From: JAKOWB01 sp038363005
Lineage (GTDB): Bacteria > Pseudomonadota > Alphaproteobacteria > Kiloniellales > JACOMY01
DNA: 64,000 bases
Assembly (NCBI GenBank): GCA_038363005.1
Contig: JBBQBI010000002.1
Coordinates: 1-64,000 of the forward strand
Direction of reading: 5' to 3'
Shown: one piece after another, positions 44,612 to 53,444 of the stretch
Position numbering within the stretch: the stretch's first letter is position 1
How the letters are laid out: each line of letters starts with the position of its first letter
The notes under the pieces: model-generated
What the model saw: the letters and a program-made list of their open reading frames with translations, nothing else
Told to the model about the DNA's origin: nothing
Database searches by the model: none
Program-made: the position numbers and the translations under genes

Positions 44612-46441
44612 CTAGTTGACGACCTTGGCCTGGCGGGCATCCATGGGATGGTAGCGGGGCCAGTCGCCGTTGGCGATTTCCGCCAGCGACGGAGTGTCTT
44701 GCTGCAGCCGCGCCTGGTAGATCCACAGGTTGGCCAGCACCCGCTCGACATAGTCGCGGGTCTCGGCGATGGGGATCGATTCGATGAACAGCAGCGGGTC
44801 GCCGGCGAACTTGGTCTCGCGCTGCCACTTGATCACGTTGCCCGGCCCGCCGTTGTAGGCCGCCGCCAGGCGGAACAGGTTGTCGCCGACGTCGTTCAGC
44901 GACATCAGGTGCAGCAAGTACTCCTGGCCGAGCCGCAGGTTGAGCTGCGGATCGTAGAGCGCGTCCTTGCCGGAGCCCTTGAGCGAGGAGTCGCCGGCCA
45001 CGTAGCTGGCGGTGCGCGGCATGATCTGCATCAGGCCGCGGGCGCCGGCATAGCTCTTGGCGTCGGGGTTGAAGGCCGATTCCTGGCGGATCAGGGCGAA
45101 GACCAGGGCGCGGTCGACGATATAGCCGCCCTCGGGCTGCCAGTGCGGCACCGGATAGAGCGCCGCCAGCAGTGGCTTGCCGCTGCGGTTGTTGCCGTCG
45201 CTGTCGGCCAGGCGATTGGCCAGCTTGAAGGCGAAGCGCGCCAGGTGACCCTGGTCGGCAATGGCCAGCAGCACCTCGGCGATGTCGCCGGAATCCCAGG
45301 ATTCCAGCAGCAGCAGCTCCTGCTCGGCCAGGTCGTTCTGCCCGACCTGCAGCAGCGCCACGGCGCGTGAGCCGGCGGGCGAGACGGCGAGCTGGCGCAC
45401 GCCGCTCTCGGTCAGCTGGAAGCTGCGGAAGTCGAACTCGGTCTTCAGCCCCAGCGCCTCGCGCGCCAGCAGGCCATAGAAGGTGCGCGGATACTCGGCG
45501 GCCAGTGAGAGCCAGTAGCTCATCTCCGCCGGGTCGCGCCGGCGCAGGTGCGCGCGCGCCGCCCAGTAGGCACCGCCCGCCGCCAGCCAGCCGTTCACCC
45601 GATCACTCAGCGCCACGCGCTCGAAATGGTGCGCGGCGCGGCCGAAGTCCTCCAGCCGCCAGGCCGACAGGCCGGCGATCCAGTTGGCCAGCGGCACATC
45701 GGCGCCGCTGCGGTCGCCGGCCGGCCCGGCCAGCTCCAGCGCCTTGTCCTCGGCGCCGGCGTAGAAGTGGACCTGGGCGACCAGGGCATAAGACTGGTCG
45801 ATCTCCACCGGATCGAACAGCCGCTGCACCTCATTGCTCTCGATCAGGGCCACCGCCTTGGTCAGCTTGTCGTCCTTCGCCAGGCGCTTGATTTGGCCCT
45901 TCAGGTCGGCCACCCGCGACTTGGTCGCGGCGCTGCGCTGCAGCGGCGAGACATAGGGGCGGATCGAGGCATAGCCGGGCCCGGAGAGGCTGGCCTTGCT
46001 GATGATCGGCGCCTGCAGCTCGCCCTTCGAGCCCTTCTTCTTCTTCTGCGCCAGTTCGTAGATGCGCTCGGCCTCGGGCAGCGCGGCGTACTCTTTCAGC
46101 CAGCCCTTGAGTTCGGCGAATTTCGAGCTGTAGCCGGTCGGATGCAGGTAGCGCTGCGCCAGCACATGGCCAAGCAGGCAGCGGTTGTCGACCAGGGCGA
46201 TCAGCTTGTCGGCCTTGCCAAAGCTGGCGGCCTCCTGCAGGGCGAAGATCTCGCGGTAGAACTGGCTGTCGGCCTCGCCCAGGATAAGCGGCAGGCCCTG
46301 GGGGTCCAGCGCCAGCTGATCGGCACTGGCCGGCAGCACGCGCAGGGTGAGCGCCAGCGGCAGTGCGCCCAGGCCGCCCAGCAGCAGCTGCCGGCGCGTC
46401 AAGGCGGAGCCGCGTCGCGGGCGAACAATTGTACCCCCCAT
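44612..46441 (-). CDS. Soluble lytic transglycosylase, Slt-type
   Basis: This 609-residue periplasmic enzyme cleaves peptidoglycan glycan strands. A long helical superhelix ring (residues ~60-430) precedes the SLT domain, where the catalytic glutamate lies in FALIRQESAFNPDAKSYAGARGLMQIMP and the AYNGGPGNV block follows. The N-terminal signal is TRRQLLLGGLGALPLALTL (Arg-Arg at 16-17), which fits twin-arginine export and resembles the DsbA-type signal. The start MGGTIVRPRRGS has GGGAAGGGG upstream. moaB follows 26 bp later. Confidence 0.93.
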   Translation of the reverse strand: MGGTIVRPRRGSALTRRQLLLGGLGALPLALTLRVLPASADQLALDPQGLPLILGEADSQFYREIFALQEAASFGKADKLIALVDNRCLLGHVLAQRYLHPTGYSSKFAELKGWLKEYAALPEAERIYELAQKKKKGSKGELQAPIISKASLSGPGYASIRPYVSPLQRSAATKSRVADLKGQIKRLAKDDKLTKAVALIESNEVQRLFDPVEIDQSYALVAQVHFYAGAEDKALELAGPAGDRSGADVPLANWIAGLSAWRLEDFGRAAHHFERVALSDRVNGWLAAGGAYWAARAHLRRRDPAEMSYWLSLAAEYPRTFYGLLAREALGLKTEFDFRSFQLTESGVRQLAVSPAGSRAVALLQVGQNDLAEQELLLLESWDSGDIAEVLLAIADQGHLARFAFKLANRLADSDGNNRSGKPLLAALYPVPHWQPEGGYIVDRALVFALIRQESAFNPDAKSYAGARGLMQIMPRTASYVAGDSSLKGSGKDALYDPQLNLRLGQEYLLHLMSLNDVGDNLFRLAAAYNGGPGNVIKWQRETKFAGDPLLFIESIPIAETRDYVERVLANLWIYQARLQQDTPSLAEIANGDWPRYHPMDARQAKVVN

Positions 46442-46537
46442 GCCCGACCCCTTCCCAGTGTTGGACAACCGGTGCGGACGGTAGCGAAAGACCCTACCGG
46501 GGGCAAGCAAACTGCGCCAAGCGCTTGGTGCGCCTTA

Positions 46538-47464
46538 TCAATCGACGTCCAGACCGGCCCGCAGATGCTGGTTCATCGCCTGCTCCTGGCGAAGTATTCC
46601 GTGAAACGGCGTGACGTTGAGGTCGACCACGTAGGGTAGCCCCGCGTCACTCACCACGATGTCGAGCGCGCCGACATCAAGCCCGCTGTCCTGTGTCACC
46701 TGCCAAGCGGCGGCCAGCAGCGCTGGCAGATAGGCGGGCATGGCGACCGTGGTCTGCCAGCCGGTCGGCCCCGACGTGAGGGGATAGGTCGCCGCCATTT
46801 CGGCATTGGCTGTGCGCGCCACCGGCCGCTCGGAGCGGCGGCTGATCAGGAAGCCGTGGCGGCCGGCCTGGAACAGCCGGAAACACAGGCGGTCCTGGCG
46901 CTGGACGAAACGCTCGATCATCAGCGCCGGGTCGGCGAACCAGTCCGGCGGGATCTGTCGGCGCGGCAGCTGCGGGTAGGCGTCGCGCGTCGGCACCCGC
47001 TCCGCCACTGGCGCCAGCCCCAGGGCTGCCCGCTGCGCCGGTGACAGGCGGCGCTCCACCAGGGCGCCGCTGTTCAGCTCGGACTTCACCAGCAGCGGCT
47101 CGTCGGGATCGCCGTCGGCGGTGGCCTCGGCGCTGGGCAGGCCAAGCCGCCGCAGACGCGCCTGCAGATGGTGCTTGCCCTGGTCCTCGACCCACGCGTT
47201 GAGCAACCGGATGCCGCGCTGCTCCAGGGCCGCGCGCAGTTCGGTCACCGCGGGCAGCACCCGCCAGGGCTCGGTCAGGTTCAGCGCCGGCAGCACCAGG
47301 CGGCAGCCGCGCGGCAGCGCGGCCAGCACCTGCACCGGGTGCGCCGGCGGCTGCAGCCGCAGGCGCGGCGCCTCGGGCAGCAGCACATGCGACAGGAAGT
47401 CGTCGTCCACCGCGAAGCAGAGCAGCAGCACAGGGTGGCGGGGCCGGCGGCGGAAGAAACGCAC
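46538..47464 (-). CDS. ATP-grasp-like protein of unknown function
   Basis: This 308-residue protein looks like a divergent ATP-grasp enzyme. LLVKSELNSGALVERRL matches the nucleotide-binding strand, and GALDIVVSDAGLPYVVDLNVTPFHG the C-terminal metal-binding block (acidic residue plus N of DLN). The first ~90 residues, MRFFRRRPRHPVLLLCFAVDDDF onward, have no clear domain. The product made is unknown; ligases of this fold join amino acids or sugars to acids. It lies 3 bp after the uracil-DNA glycosylase gene. Confidence 0.65.
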   Translation of the reverse strand: MRFFRRRPRHPVLLLCFAVDDDFLSHVLLPEAPRLRLQPPAHPVQVLAALPRGCRLVLPALNLTEPWRVLPAVTELRAALEQRGIRLLNAWVEDQGKHHLQARLRRLGLPSAEATADGDPDEPLLVKSELNSGALVERRLSPAQRAALGLAPVAERVPTRDAYPQLPRRQIPPDWFADPALMIERFVQRQDRLCFRLFQAGRHGFLISRRSERPVARTANAEMAATYPLTSGPTGWQTTVAMPAYLPALLAAAWQVTQDSGLDVGALDIVVSDAGLPYVVDLNVTPFHGILRQEQAMNQHLRAGLDVD

Positions 47465-47467
47465 GCG

Positions 47468-48334
47468 TCAGGTCCGCTGGTCCAAGGCCGCGCGGAAGCT
47501 CAACAGGTCGCGCCAGGCAAAGCGCTTCTGCGCCGGTTGGCGCAGCAGATAGGCCGGATGCAGGGTCGCCAGCGCCGGCACCGGCACGGCGCTGCCCAGG
47601 GGCTGCAGATCGAACCAGCGGCCGCGCAGCTTCAGGATGCCCTCGTTGGAGGCCACCAGGGTCTTCGAGGCCAGCGCCCCCAGCAGCAGCAGGTGCGTCG
47701 GCTCCACCAACGCGATATGGCGCTCGACGAAGGGCAGGCAGGCGGCGACCTCCGCCGGGGTCGGCGTGCGATTGCCGGGTGGCCGCCAGAACAGGATGTT
47801 GGTGATGTAGACGTTGTCGCGGTCCAGGCCGATGGCGCCCAGCATGCGGTCGAGCAGCTGGCCGGAGACACCGACGAAGGGCTTGCCCTGGCGGTCCTCA
47901 TCAGCGCCGGGCGCCTCGCCGATCAGCATCACCCGGCTGGCCGGATTGCCGTCGGCGAAGACCAGGTTGGTCGCGGTCTTCTTCAGGTCGCAGCCCTCGA
48001 AGCGGCCGAGCGCTGCCTGCAGCTCCTCCAGCGTCCGCGCCGCGCTGGCCAAGCTGCGGGCCGAGGCCAGCGCCTCGTCGTTGCTGACCAGGCGCGTCGC
48101 CTCCGGCTGCCAGACCGGCGGTGCCTCGCGCAGGCCGCCGGCCGTCGGTGCGCTGGCGGCGGGCGCGCTGGCCGTGGTCGCGCTGGCCGTGGCGCGCGCC
48201 GGCGGCGGCACGGCCGGGCGGGCGACAGGGGTCAGGCGATCGCGCGGCGTCGCGGCCAGCGCCTCGTCCGCCCCCATCTCGACCTGCCAGGCCAGCCAAG
48301 CCAGCGCCTCGGCGCGATCCGTCGTGTTTCGCAT
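47468..48334 (-). CDS. Uracil-DNA glycosylase, family 4-like
   Basis: This 288-residue repair enzyme removes uracil from DNA. Core motifs are GEAPGADEDRQGKPFVGVSGQLLDRML (motif 1) and the C-terminal LHPAYLLRQP (motif 2). The N-terminal ~80 residues are Ala/Pro-rich and likely disordered. Of the four cysteines that hold the family 4 [4Fe-4S] cluster, only C115 and C199 are visible; Phe112 and Trp183 are at the other two places. The gene lies 3 bp before the ATP-grasp gene and is divergent from the Sel1 protein. Confidence 0.9.
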   Translation of the reverse strand: MRNTTDRAEALAWLAWQVEMGADEALAATPRDRLTPVARPAVPPPARATASATTASAPAASAPTAGGLREAPPVWQPEATRLVSNDEALASARSLASAARTLEELQAALGRFEGCDLKKTATNLVFADGNPASRVMLIGEAPGADEDRQGKPFVGVSGQLLDRMLGAIGLDRDNVYITNILFWRPPGNRTPTPAEVAACLPFVERHIALVEPTHLLLLGALASKTLVASNEGILKLRGRWFDLQPLGSAVPVPALATLHPAYLLRQPAQKRFAWRDLLSFRAALDQRT

Positions 48335-48367
48335 TGCGCGACTTTAGCACGCGACTAATCTCTCGGC

Positions 48368-48943
48368 ATGCACGCCCGTCGCGGGCGAGTCGCGTTGTTC
48401 GCCATCGTATGCAGCAGTCTGCTGTCGTCTGCCTGGGCGGGGGAGGCGACCGACTGCGACCGGCTCGCCGCCAGCCCCTACGACCCTGCCCGCATCGCGC
48501 CCGGCGTCGCCTTCGCGGCGCTCGACGCGCCGGCTGCCGTGGCCGCCTGTCGGGCTGCCCTGGCGGCGGCGCCCGACACGCCGCGCTTGGCCTTTCAGCT
48601 GGGGCGGGCGCTGATCAAGGCGGGCGAGGGCATGGCCGGCCTGGAGCAGTATCGCCTGGCGGCTGAGGGCGGCTATCTGGCGGCGCTGCACAACATCGGC
48701 GCGCTCTATGCCGAGGGCCAGGTGGTGCCGCGCGACCTGGGCCAGGCGATGCGCTGGTACCTGCTGGCGGCGGAACACGGCTTCCCACCCAGCCAGTTCA
48801 GCCTGGGCCTGGCCTATCTGACCGGCCAGGGCATCATGGCCAACCGCGAGAAGGGGCTGGCATGGATCCGTCTGGCGGCGGAACAGCAGTTCCAGCCAGC
48901 GCTCGACTGGCTGGCGGCCCATCAGCTGGCGATCACGCCCTAG
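48368..48943 (+). CDS. Exported Sel1-repeat protein
   Basis: This 191-residue protein has a signal peptide (MHARRGRVALFAIVCSSLLSSAWA) and about three Sel1/TPR-like repeats (AEGGYLAALHNIGALYAEGQVV, AEHGFPPSQFSLGLAYLTGQGI, AEQQFQPALDWLAAH). Sel1 repeats bind proteins and often act in envelope or signalling complexes; no partner is visible. It is divergent from the UDG gene. Confidence 0.85.
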   Translation: MHARRGRVALFAIVCSSLLSSAWAGEATDCDRLAASPYDPARIAPGVAFAALDAPAAVAACRAALAAAPDTPRLAFQLGRALIKAGEGMAGLEQYRLAAEGGYLAALHNIGALYAEGQVVPRDLGQAMRWYLLAAEHGFPPSQFSLGLAYLTGQGIMANREKGLAWIRLAAEQQFQPALDWLAAHQLAITP

Positions 48944-49090
48944 CCGGCGGCGCCGTGCCCTGTCGAGGGCGCGGGCGGCGCAGCGAAGGTCGTTCCCGTG
49001 TTGGCCCTTGGACCTGGGGCGCCGGCTTTACTATGGTGGCGCCGCAATCAGGAACCGACAGCGCCAGCGCCCTAGCCAGGAGAGAGCCGG

Positions 49091-50743
49091 ATGGAACGCG
49101 AGTTCATGGAATACGACCTGGTGATCGTTGGCGCCGGCCCGGCCGGCCTGGCGGCCGCGATCCGTGCCAAGCAGGTCGCCGCCGAGGCGGGGCAGGAGGT
49201 CTCGGTCTGCGTCGTCGAGAAGGGCAGCGAGGTCGGCGCCCACATCCTGTCCGGCGCGGTGCTGGAGCCGCGCGCGCTGAACGAGCTGATCCCCGACTGG
49301 AAGGACAAGGAAGCGCCGGTCACCGTGCCGGTGAAGGACGAGAAGTTCCTGTTCCTGACCAAGACCGGCGGCATGAACGTGCCGATCTGGCTGCTGCCGC
49401 CGCAGACCCACAATCACGGCAACTACATCATCTCGCTGGGGCTGCTCTGCCGCTGGCTGGCCGGCCAGGCCGAGGCGCTGGGGGTGGAGATCTATCCCGG
49501 CTTCGCCGCCGCCGAGGTGCTGTTCGACGCCAACGGACGGGTCACCGGCATCGCCACCGGCGACATGGGCATCGGTAAGGACGGCGAGAAGACCGAGCGC
49601 TACACGCCGGGCATGGAGCTGCGCGCCAAGTACACCTTCTTCGCCGAGGGCTGTCGCGGCAGCCTGTCGAAGCAGCTTATGGCGCGCTTCGGCCTGCGCC
49701 AGGGCGTCGATCCGCAGACCTATGGCATCGGCATCAAGGAGCTGTGGCAGCTCGACCCGGCCAAGCACCAGGAAGGCCTGGTGGTGCACACCGCCGGCTG
49801 GCCAATGGACAACAAGACCTGGGGCGGTTCCTTCATCTATCACCTGAACGATCATCAGGCCTATGTCGGCTACGTCATTGGCCTGGACTACCAGAACCCG
49901 CACCTGTCGCCCTTCGACGAGTTCCAGCGCTTCAAGCAGCACCCGAAGATCCGGCCGATGTTCGAGGGCGGCAAGCGCATCGCCTATGGCGCCCGCGCGC
50001 TGAACGAGGGCGGGCTGCAGTCGATCCCCAAGCTGATCTTCCCGGGCGGCGCCTTGATCGGCTGCTCCGCCGGCTTCCTCAACGTGCCGAAGATCAAGGG
50101 CAGCCACACGGCGATGAAGACCGGCATGCTGGCGGCCGAGGCGGCGGTGGCGGCGCTGGCGAAAGACGACAACAAGGCCGGCCTGCTGGAGGCCTATCCC
50201 ACCGCCGTCAAGAATTCCTGGGTGCACGAGGAGCTTTACCGCGCGCGCAACATGCGGCCCGCGGCGGCCAAGTTCGGCATGAAGCTCGGCATGCTGGTCG
50301 GTGGCTTCGACCTGAAGATCCTCAAGGGCAAGGCGCCCTGGACCTTCCACCACAAGCACGCCGATCACGAAACCTTGAAGCCGGCTGCGACGATGCCGAA
50401 GATCGACTATCCCAAGCCGGACGGTGTAGTCAGCTTCGACAAGCATTCCTCGGTCTTCCTCTCGGGTACCAACCACGAGGAGGACCAGCCGGTCCACCTG
50501 AAGCTGAAGGACCCCTCGATCCCGATCCAGCAGAACCTGCCGCTCTATGACGAGCCGGCGCAGCGCTATTGCCCGGCCGGTGTCTACGAGGTGGTGCGCG
50601 ATGCCGATGGGCAGAATCCGCGCTTCCAGATCAACGCGCAGAACTGCGTGCACTGCAAGACCTGCGACATCAAGGATCCGGCGCAGAACATCAACTGGGT
50701 GGTACCTGAGGGCGGCGGGGGTCCAAACTATCCGAACATGTGA
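49091..50743 (+). CDS. Electron transfer flavoprotein-ubiquinone oxidoreductase
   Basis: This 550-residue membrane-associated enzyme passes electrons from ETF (fatty acid and amino acid oxidation) to ubiquinone. The FAD Rossmann fold is near the N-terminus (YDLVIVGAGPAGLAAAIRAK). The typical hydrophobic quinone-site region and the C-terminal [4Fe-4S] cysteines YCPAGVYEV and NCVHCKTCDIKDP complete the family hallmarks. It is normal length; the ATG follows AGGAGAGA. Its stop overlaps a GTG start for the next gene. ETF subunits are elsewhere. Confidence 0.97.
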   Translation: MEREFMEYDLVIVGAGPAGLAAAIRAKQVAAEAGQEVSVCVVEKGSEVGAHILSGAVLEPRALNELIPDWKDKEAPVTVPVKDEKFLFLTKTGGMNVPIWLLPPQTHNHGNYIISLGLLCRWLAGQAEALGVEIYPGFAAAEVLFDANGRVTGIATGDMGIGKDGEKTERYTPGMELRAKYTFFAEGCRGSLSKQLMARFGLRQGVDPQTYGIGIKELWQLDPAKHQEGLVVHTAGWPMDNKTWGGSFIYHLNDHQAYVGYVIGLDYQNPHLSPFDEFQRFKQHPKIRPMFEGGKRIAYGARALNEGGLQSIPKLIFPGGALIGCSAGFLNVPKIKGSHTAMKTGMLAAEAAVAALAKDDNKAGLLEAYPTAVKNSWVHEELYRARNMRPAAAKFGMKLGMLVGGFDLKILKGKAPWTFHHKHADHETLKPAATMPKIDYPKPDGVVSFDKHSSVFLSGTNHEEDQPVHLKLKDPSIPIQQNLPLYDEPAQRYCPAGVYEVVRDADGQNPRFQINAQNCVHCKTCDIKDPAQNINWVVPEGGGGPNYPNM

Positions 50744-52485
50744 AGGGTTTGCCCAACGTGCCCCATTTGAAGACCTGCCTTGCCGCCACCCTTGTCGGTG
50801 CGCTGTCGTTTCCGTCGTTCGCCCAGGCCGCGCTGCTGCATGACCCCACCACCGGCGAGGCCGTGGTGCTGGCCGAAGCGCCGGGCGATTCGGTCCTGGG
50901 GGCCTATCTCGCCGGACAGATCGCCGGCGTCCGCCAAGACCTGACCACGGCGGCGCGCTTCCTGCTGCAGGTCCAGGCGGCCGACCCGGAAAATCAGGAG
51001 CTGCTCAGCCTGACCTTCACCACCTGCGCCGCTGGCGGGCTGATGGCGGATGCGCGGCGCCTGGCGCCGGGCGCGCTGGCGGCCAATCCGCAGGATGGCG
51101 CGGCCCTGCTGGTGCTGGCGACGGGCGCTGCCCTGGCCGGCGATTGGCAAGAGGTGCGCGCCGCTACCGCCGGGCTGTCGAGCGACGGCCTGGCCGGCGC
51201 GCTGCGGGCGATGGTGGCCGGCTGGGCGACCCTGCCGGACAAGGGCCTGGCGGCGGCCGAGGATGCGCTGCAGCCGCTGGCGCGGCAGCCGGGTGTCGAG
51301 GTGCTGCTGCGCCTGCACACCGCGCTGATGGCCGACGTCTCGGGCGACAACGTGGCAGCCCGTGCGGCTTACGAGCAGGCGCTCGCGGTCTCGCCGGACA
51401 AGCGCTCGCTGCGCCTCACCCTGCTGGTCGGGAACTTCCTGTTGCGCAGCGGCGAGCAGGCCGCGGCGGTGAAGCTCTATCAGGATTTCCTCGCCGTCGG
51501 CCCGGGCTTGGGTGTCATCGAGGCGGCGCTGCTCGAGGCCAAGTCTGGCACCACGCCGCAACCCATCGTCAGCGACGCGGTCGGTGGCCTGGCCGAGGTG
51601 CTGTTCCAGATCTCCTCGATCCTGGCGCAGGAATCGGTGCTCGATCCGGCGTTGATCCAGGTGAACCTGGCGCTCGAACTGAAGCCCGGCTTCGACGGCG
51701 CCAGCATGCTGCTGGGCGAGATCCTGCAGCGCCAGGGTCGCCAGGCCGAGGCCATCGCCGCCTACCAGGCGGTGACGCCGGACTCGTTGCATGTCTGGAG
51801 CGCCGGTCTCAGCCTGGCCGAGGTCTACTATAAGCTGGACCGGGTCGACGAGGCGGTGGCGACCTACGAGACGCTGGCGGCGGCGCAGCCGACCGAGTTC
51901 GAGCCGCTGTTCCTCGAAGGCAATATCCTGCGCGCACAGCAGCGCTTCGGCGAGGCAGTGGCGGCCTACGATCGCGCGCTGGAGCGGGTCGGCACGCCGC
52001 TGCGGCGGCACTGGACGCTGTTCTATTACCGCGGCATCGCCAATGAGCGGCTGGGCCACTGGGACCAAGCCGAGGCCGATTTCCTCAAGGCGCTGGACCT
52101 GGAACCCGAGCAGCCGCAGGTGATGAACTACTTGGCCTATTCCTGGACCGAGCAGAAGATCAATTTCGACCGCGCCAAGGCGATGCTGATCCGGGCGGTC
52201 GAGCTGCGGCCGCAGGACGGCTTCATCATCGATTCGCTGGGCTGGCTGCTGTATCGCCAGAAGGATTACCAGGGTGCCGTCGACTACCTGGAGCGCGCCG
52301 TGGTGCTGGAACCGGCCGAGGCGGTGATCAACGATCACCTGGGCGACGCCTATTGGCAGGTCGGCCGCAAGCGCGAGGCGCGCGTGCAGTGGAACCGCGC
52401 GCTGTCCTTCGCGCCGGCCGAGGATCTGGACGAGGCCAGGGTGCGCAGCAAGTTGGACGCCGGCCTCACCGGCGACGGTCTTTGA
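50740..52485 (+). CDS. Exported TPR-repeat protein
   Basis: This 581-residue protein has an N-terminal signal-like stretch (KTCLAATLVGALSFPSFAQA) and then many tetratricopeptide repeats, most clearly in the second half (HWDQAEADFLKALDLEPEQPQVMNYLAYSW, DYQGAVDYLERAVVLEPAEAVINDHLGDAYWQ). The start used is the GTG overlapping the ETF-QO stop as GTGA, which allows coupling; a second GTG at 50758 is possible. The role is unknown; it is often found before ispE in this group. ispE follows by seven bases. Confidence 0.85.
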   Translation: MKGLPNVPHLKTCLAATLVGALSFPSFAQAALLHDPTTGEAVVLAEAPGDSVLGAYLAGQIAGVRQDLTTAARFLLQVQAADPENQELLSLTFTTCAAGGLMADARRLAPGALAANPQDGAALLVLATGAALAGDWQEVRAATAGLSSDGLAGALRAMVAGWATLPDKGLAAAEDALQPLARQPGVEVLLRLHTALMADVSGDNVAARAAYEQALAVSPDKRSLRLTLLVGNFLLRSGEQAAAVKLYQDFLAVGPGLGVIEAALLEAKSGTTPQPIVSDAVGGLAEVLFQISSILAQESVLDPALIQVNLALELKPGFDGASMLLGEILQRQGRQAEAIAAYQAVTPDSLHVWSAGLSLAEVYYKLDRVDEAVATYETLAAAQPTEFEPLFLEGNILRAQQRFGEAVAAYDRALERVGTPLRRHWTLFYYRGIANERLGHWDQAEADFLKALDLEPEQPQVMNYLAYSWTEQKINFDRAKAMLIRAVELRPQDGFIIDSLGWLLYRQKDYQGAVDYLERAVVLEPAEAVINDHLGDAYWQVGRKREARVQWNRALSFAPAEDLDEARVRSKLDAGLTGDGL

Positions 52486-52492
52486 GGCTGCG

Positions 52493-53395
52493 ATGACGGC
52501 TGGTCGCGGGGCCATTGGGCGGCGCGCGGCGGTCGAACGCCTGGCGCCGGCCAAGGTCAATCTAACGCTGCGCGTCACCGGCCGCCGGCCGCCGGGGCAG
52601 CCGCTCGCCGGCTATCACGAGCTCGACAGCCTGGTGGTCTTCGCCGGCGTCGGCGACCGCCTGACCTTGACGCCGGCCAAGGCGCCGGGCCTGACCGTGA
52701 CCGGCCCCTTCGCCGCGGCGCTGGCCGGTGGCGGCGGCAACCTGGCGCTGGCCGCCTTGAAGCGCGCCGCGCAGCTGTTCGACCAGTCGCCCAACCTCGC
52801 GGTCCATCTGGAGAAAAACCTGCCGGTGGCCGCCGGCATCGGCGGTGGCTCAGCCGACGCCGCCGCCGTGCTCTCCGGTCTCGCCGCGCTCTGGGGCCTC
52901 GACCCGGCGAGCCGCGAGCTGGCGCGCCTGGCGCTGGCGTTGGGCGCCGACGTGCCGGTCTGCCTGGCCGGGCGTCCCTGCCGCGTCGCCGGCATCGGCG
53001 AGCGGGTGACGCCGCTGGCGGAGCTGCCGCCCGCCGCGCTGCTGCTGGTCAATCCGCGCGTGCCGTTGCCGACACCGCCGGTCTTCGCCGCCCGCCAGGG
53101 CGACTTCTCGCCGCCGCTCGACTGGCCAGCGGGCTTCGCCGACGCCGCGGCGCTCGGCCGCTTCATCGCGGCCGGCGGCAACGACCTGACGGCCGCCGCC
53201 ATCTCGTTGGTGCCGGCAGTCGGCGCGATCCTCGCGGCGCTGGCCGACCTGGCGCCGTTGGCCAGTGGCATGTCGGGCTCCGGCGCCACCTGCTTCGCGC
53301 TGTTCGGCGATCTGGCCGCCGCCGCGGCGGCCGGATGTGCCCTGGCCACGCGCCATCCAGGCTGGTGGAGCGCGGCGGCACCGCTGCTGGGCTGA
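52493..53395 (+). CDS. ispE: 4-diphosphocytidyl-2-C-methyl-D-erythritol kinase
   Basis: This GHMP kinase acts in the MEP isoprenoid pathway, phosphorylating CDP-ME. The 300-residue protein has APAKVNLTLRVTGRR, GYHELDSLVVF, the ATP loop LPVAAGIGGGSADAAAVLSGL and the C-terminal SGMSGSGATCFALFG. It is close to the TPR gene (7 bp). ispH of the same pathway is on the other strand. Confidence 0.96.
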   Translation: MTAGRGAIGRRAAVERLAPAKVNLTLRVTGRRPPGQPLAGYHELDSLVVFAGVGDRLTLTPAKAPGLTVTGPFAAALAGGGGNLALAALKRAAQLFDQSPNLAVHLEKNLPVAAGIGGGSADAAAVLSGLAALWGLDPASRELARLALALGADVPVCLAGRPCRVAGIGERVTPLAELPPAALLLVNPRVPLPTPPVFAARQGDFSPPLDWPAGFADAAALGRFIAAGGNDLTAAAISLVPAVGAILAALADLAPLASGMSGSGATCFALFGDLAAAAAAGCALATRHPGWWSAAAPLLG

Positions 53396-53444
53396 CCGGC
53401 CCACGTCTTGCATCGGGCAGGGACGCCCGGTAACGCTAGTCGCC

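Noticed and set aside
43746..44615. Long plus-strand open frame (289 codons) over the 43.6-44.6 kb region
   Set aside because: Most of it is antisense to moaB and the protein is Arg/Ala/Gly-rich with no motif; a shadow frame in GC-rich DNA.
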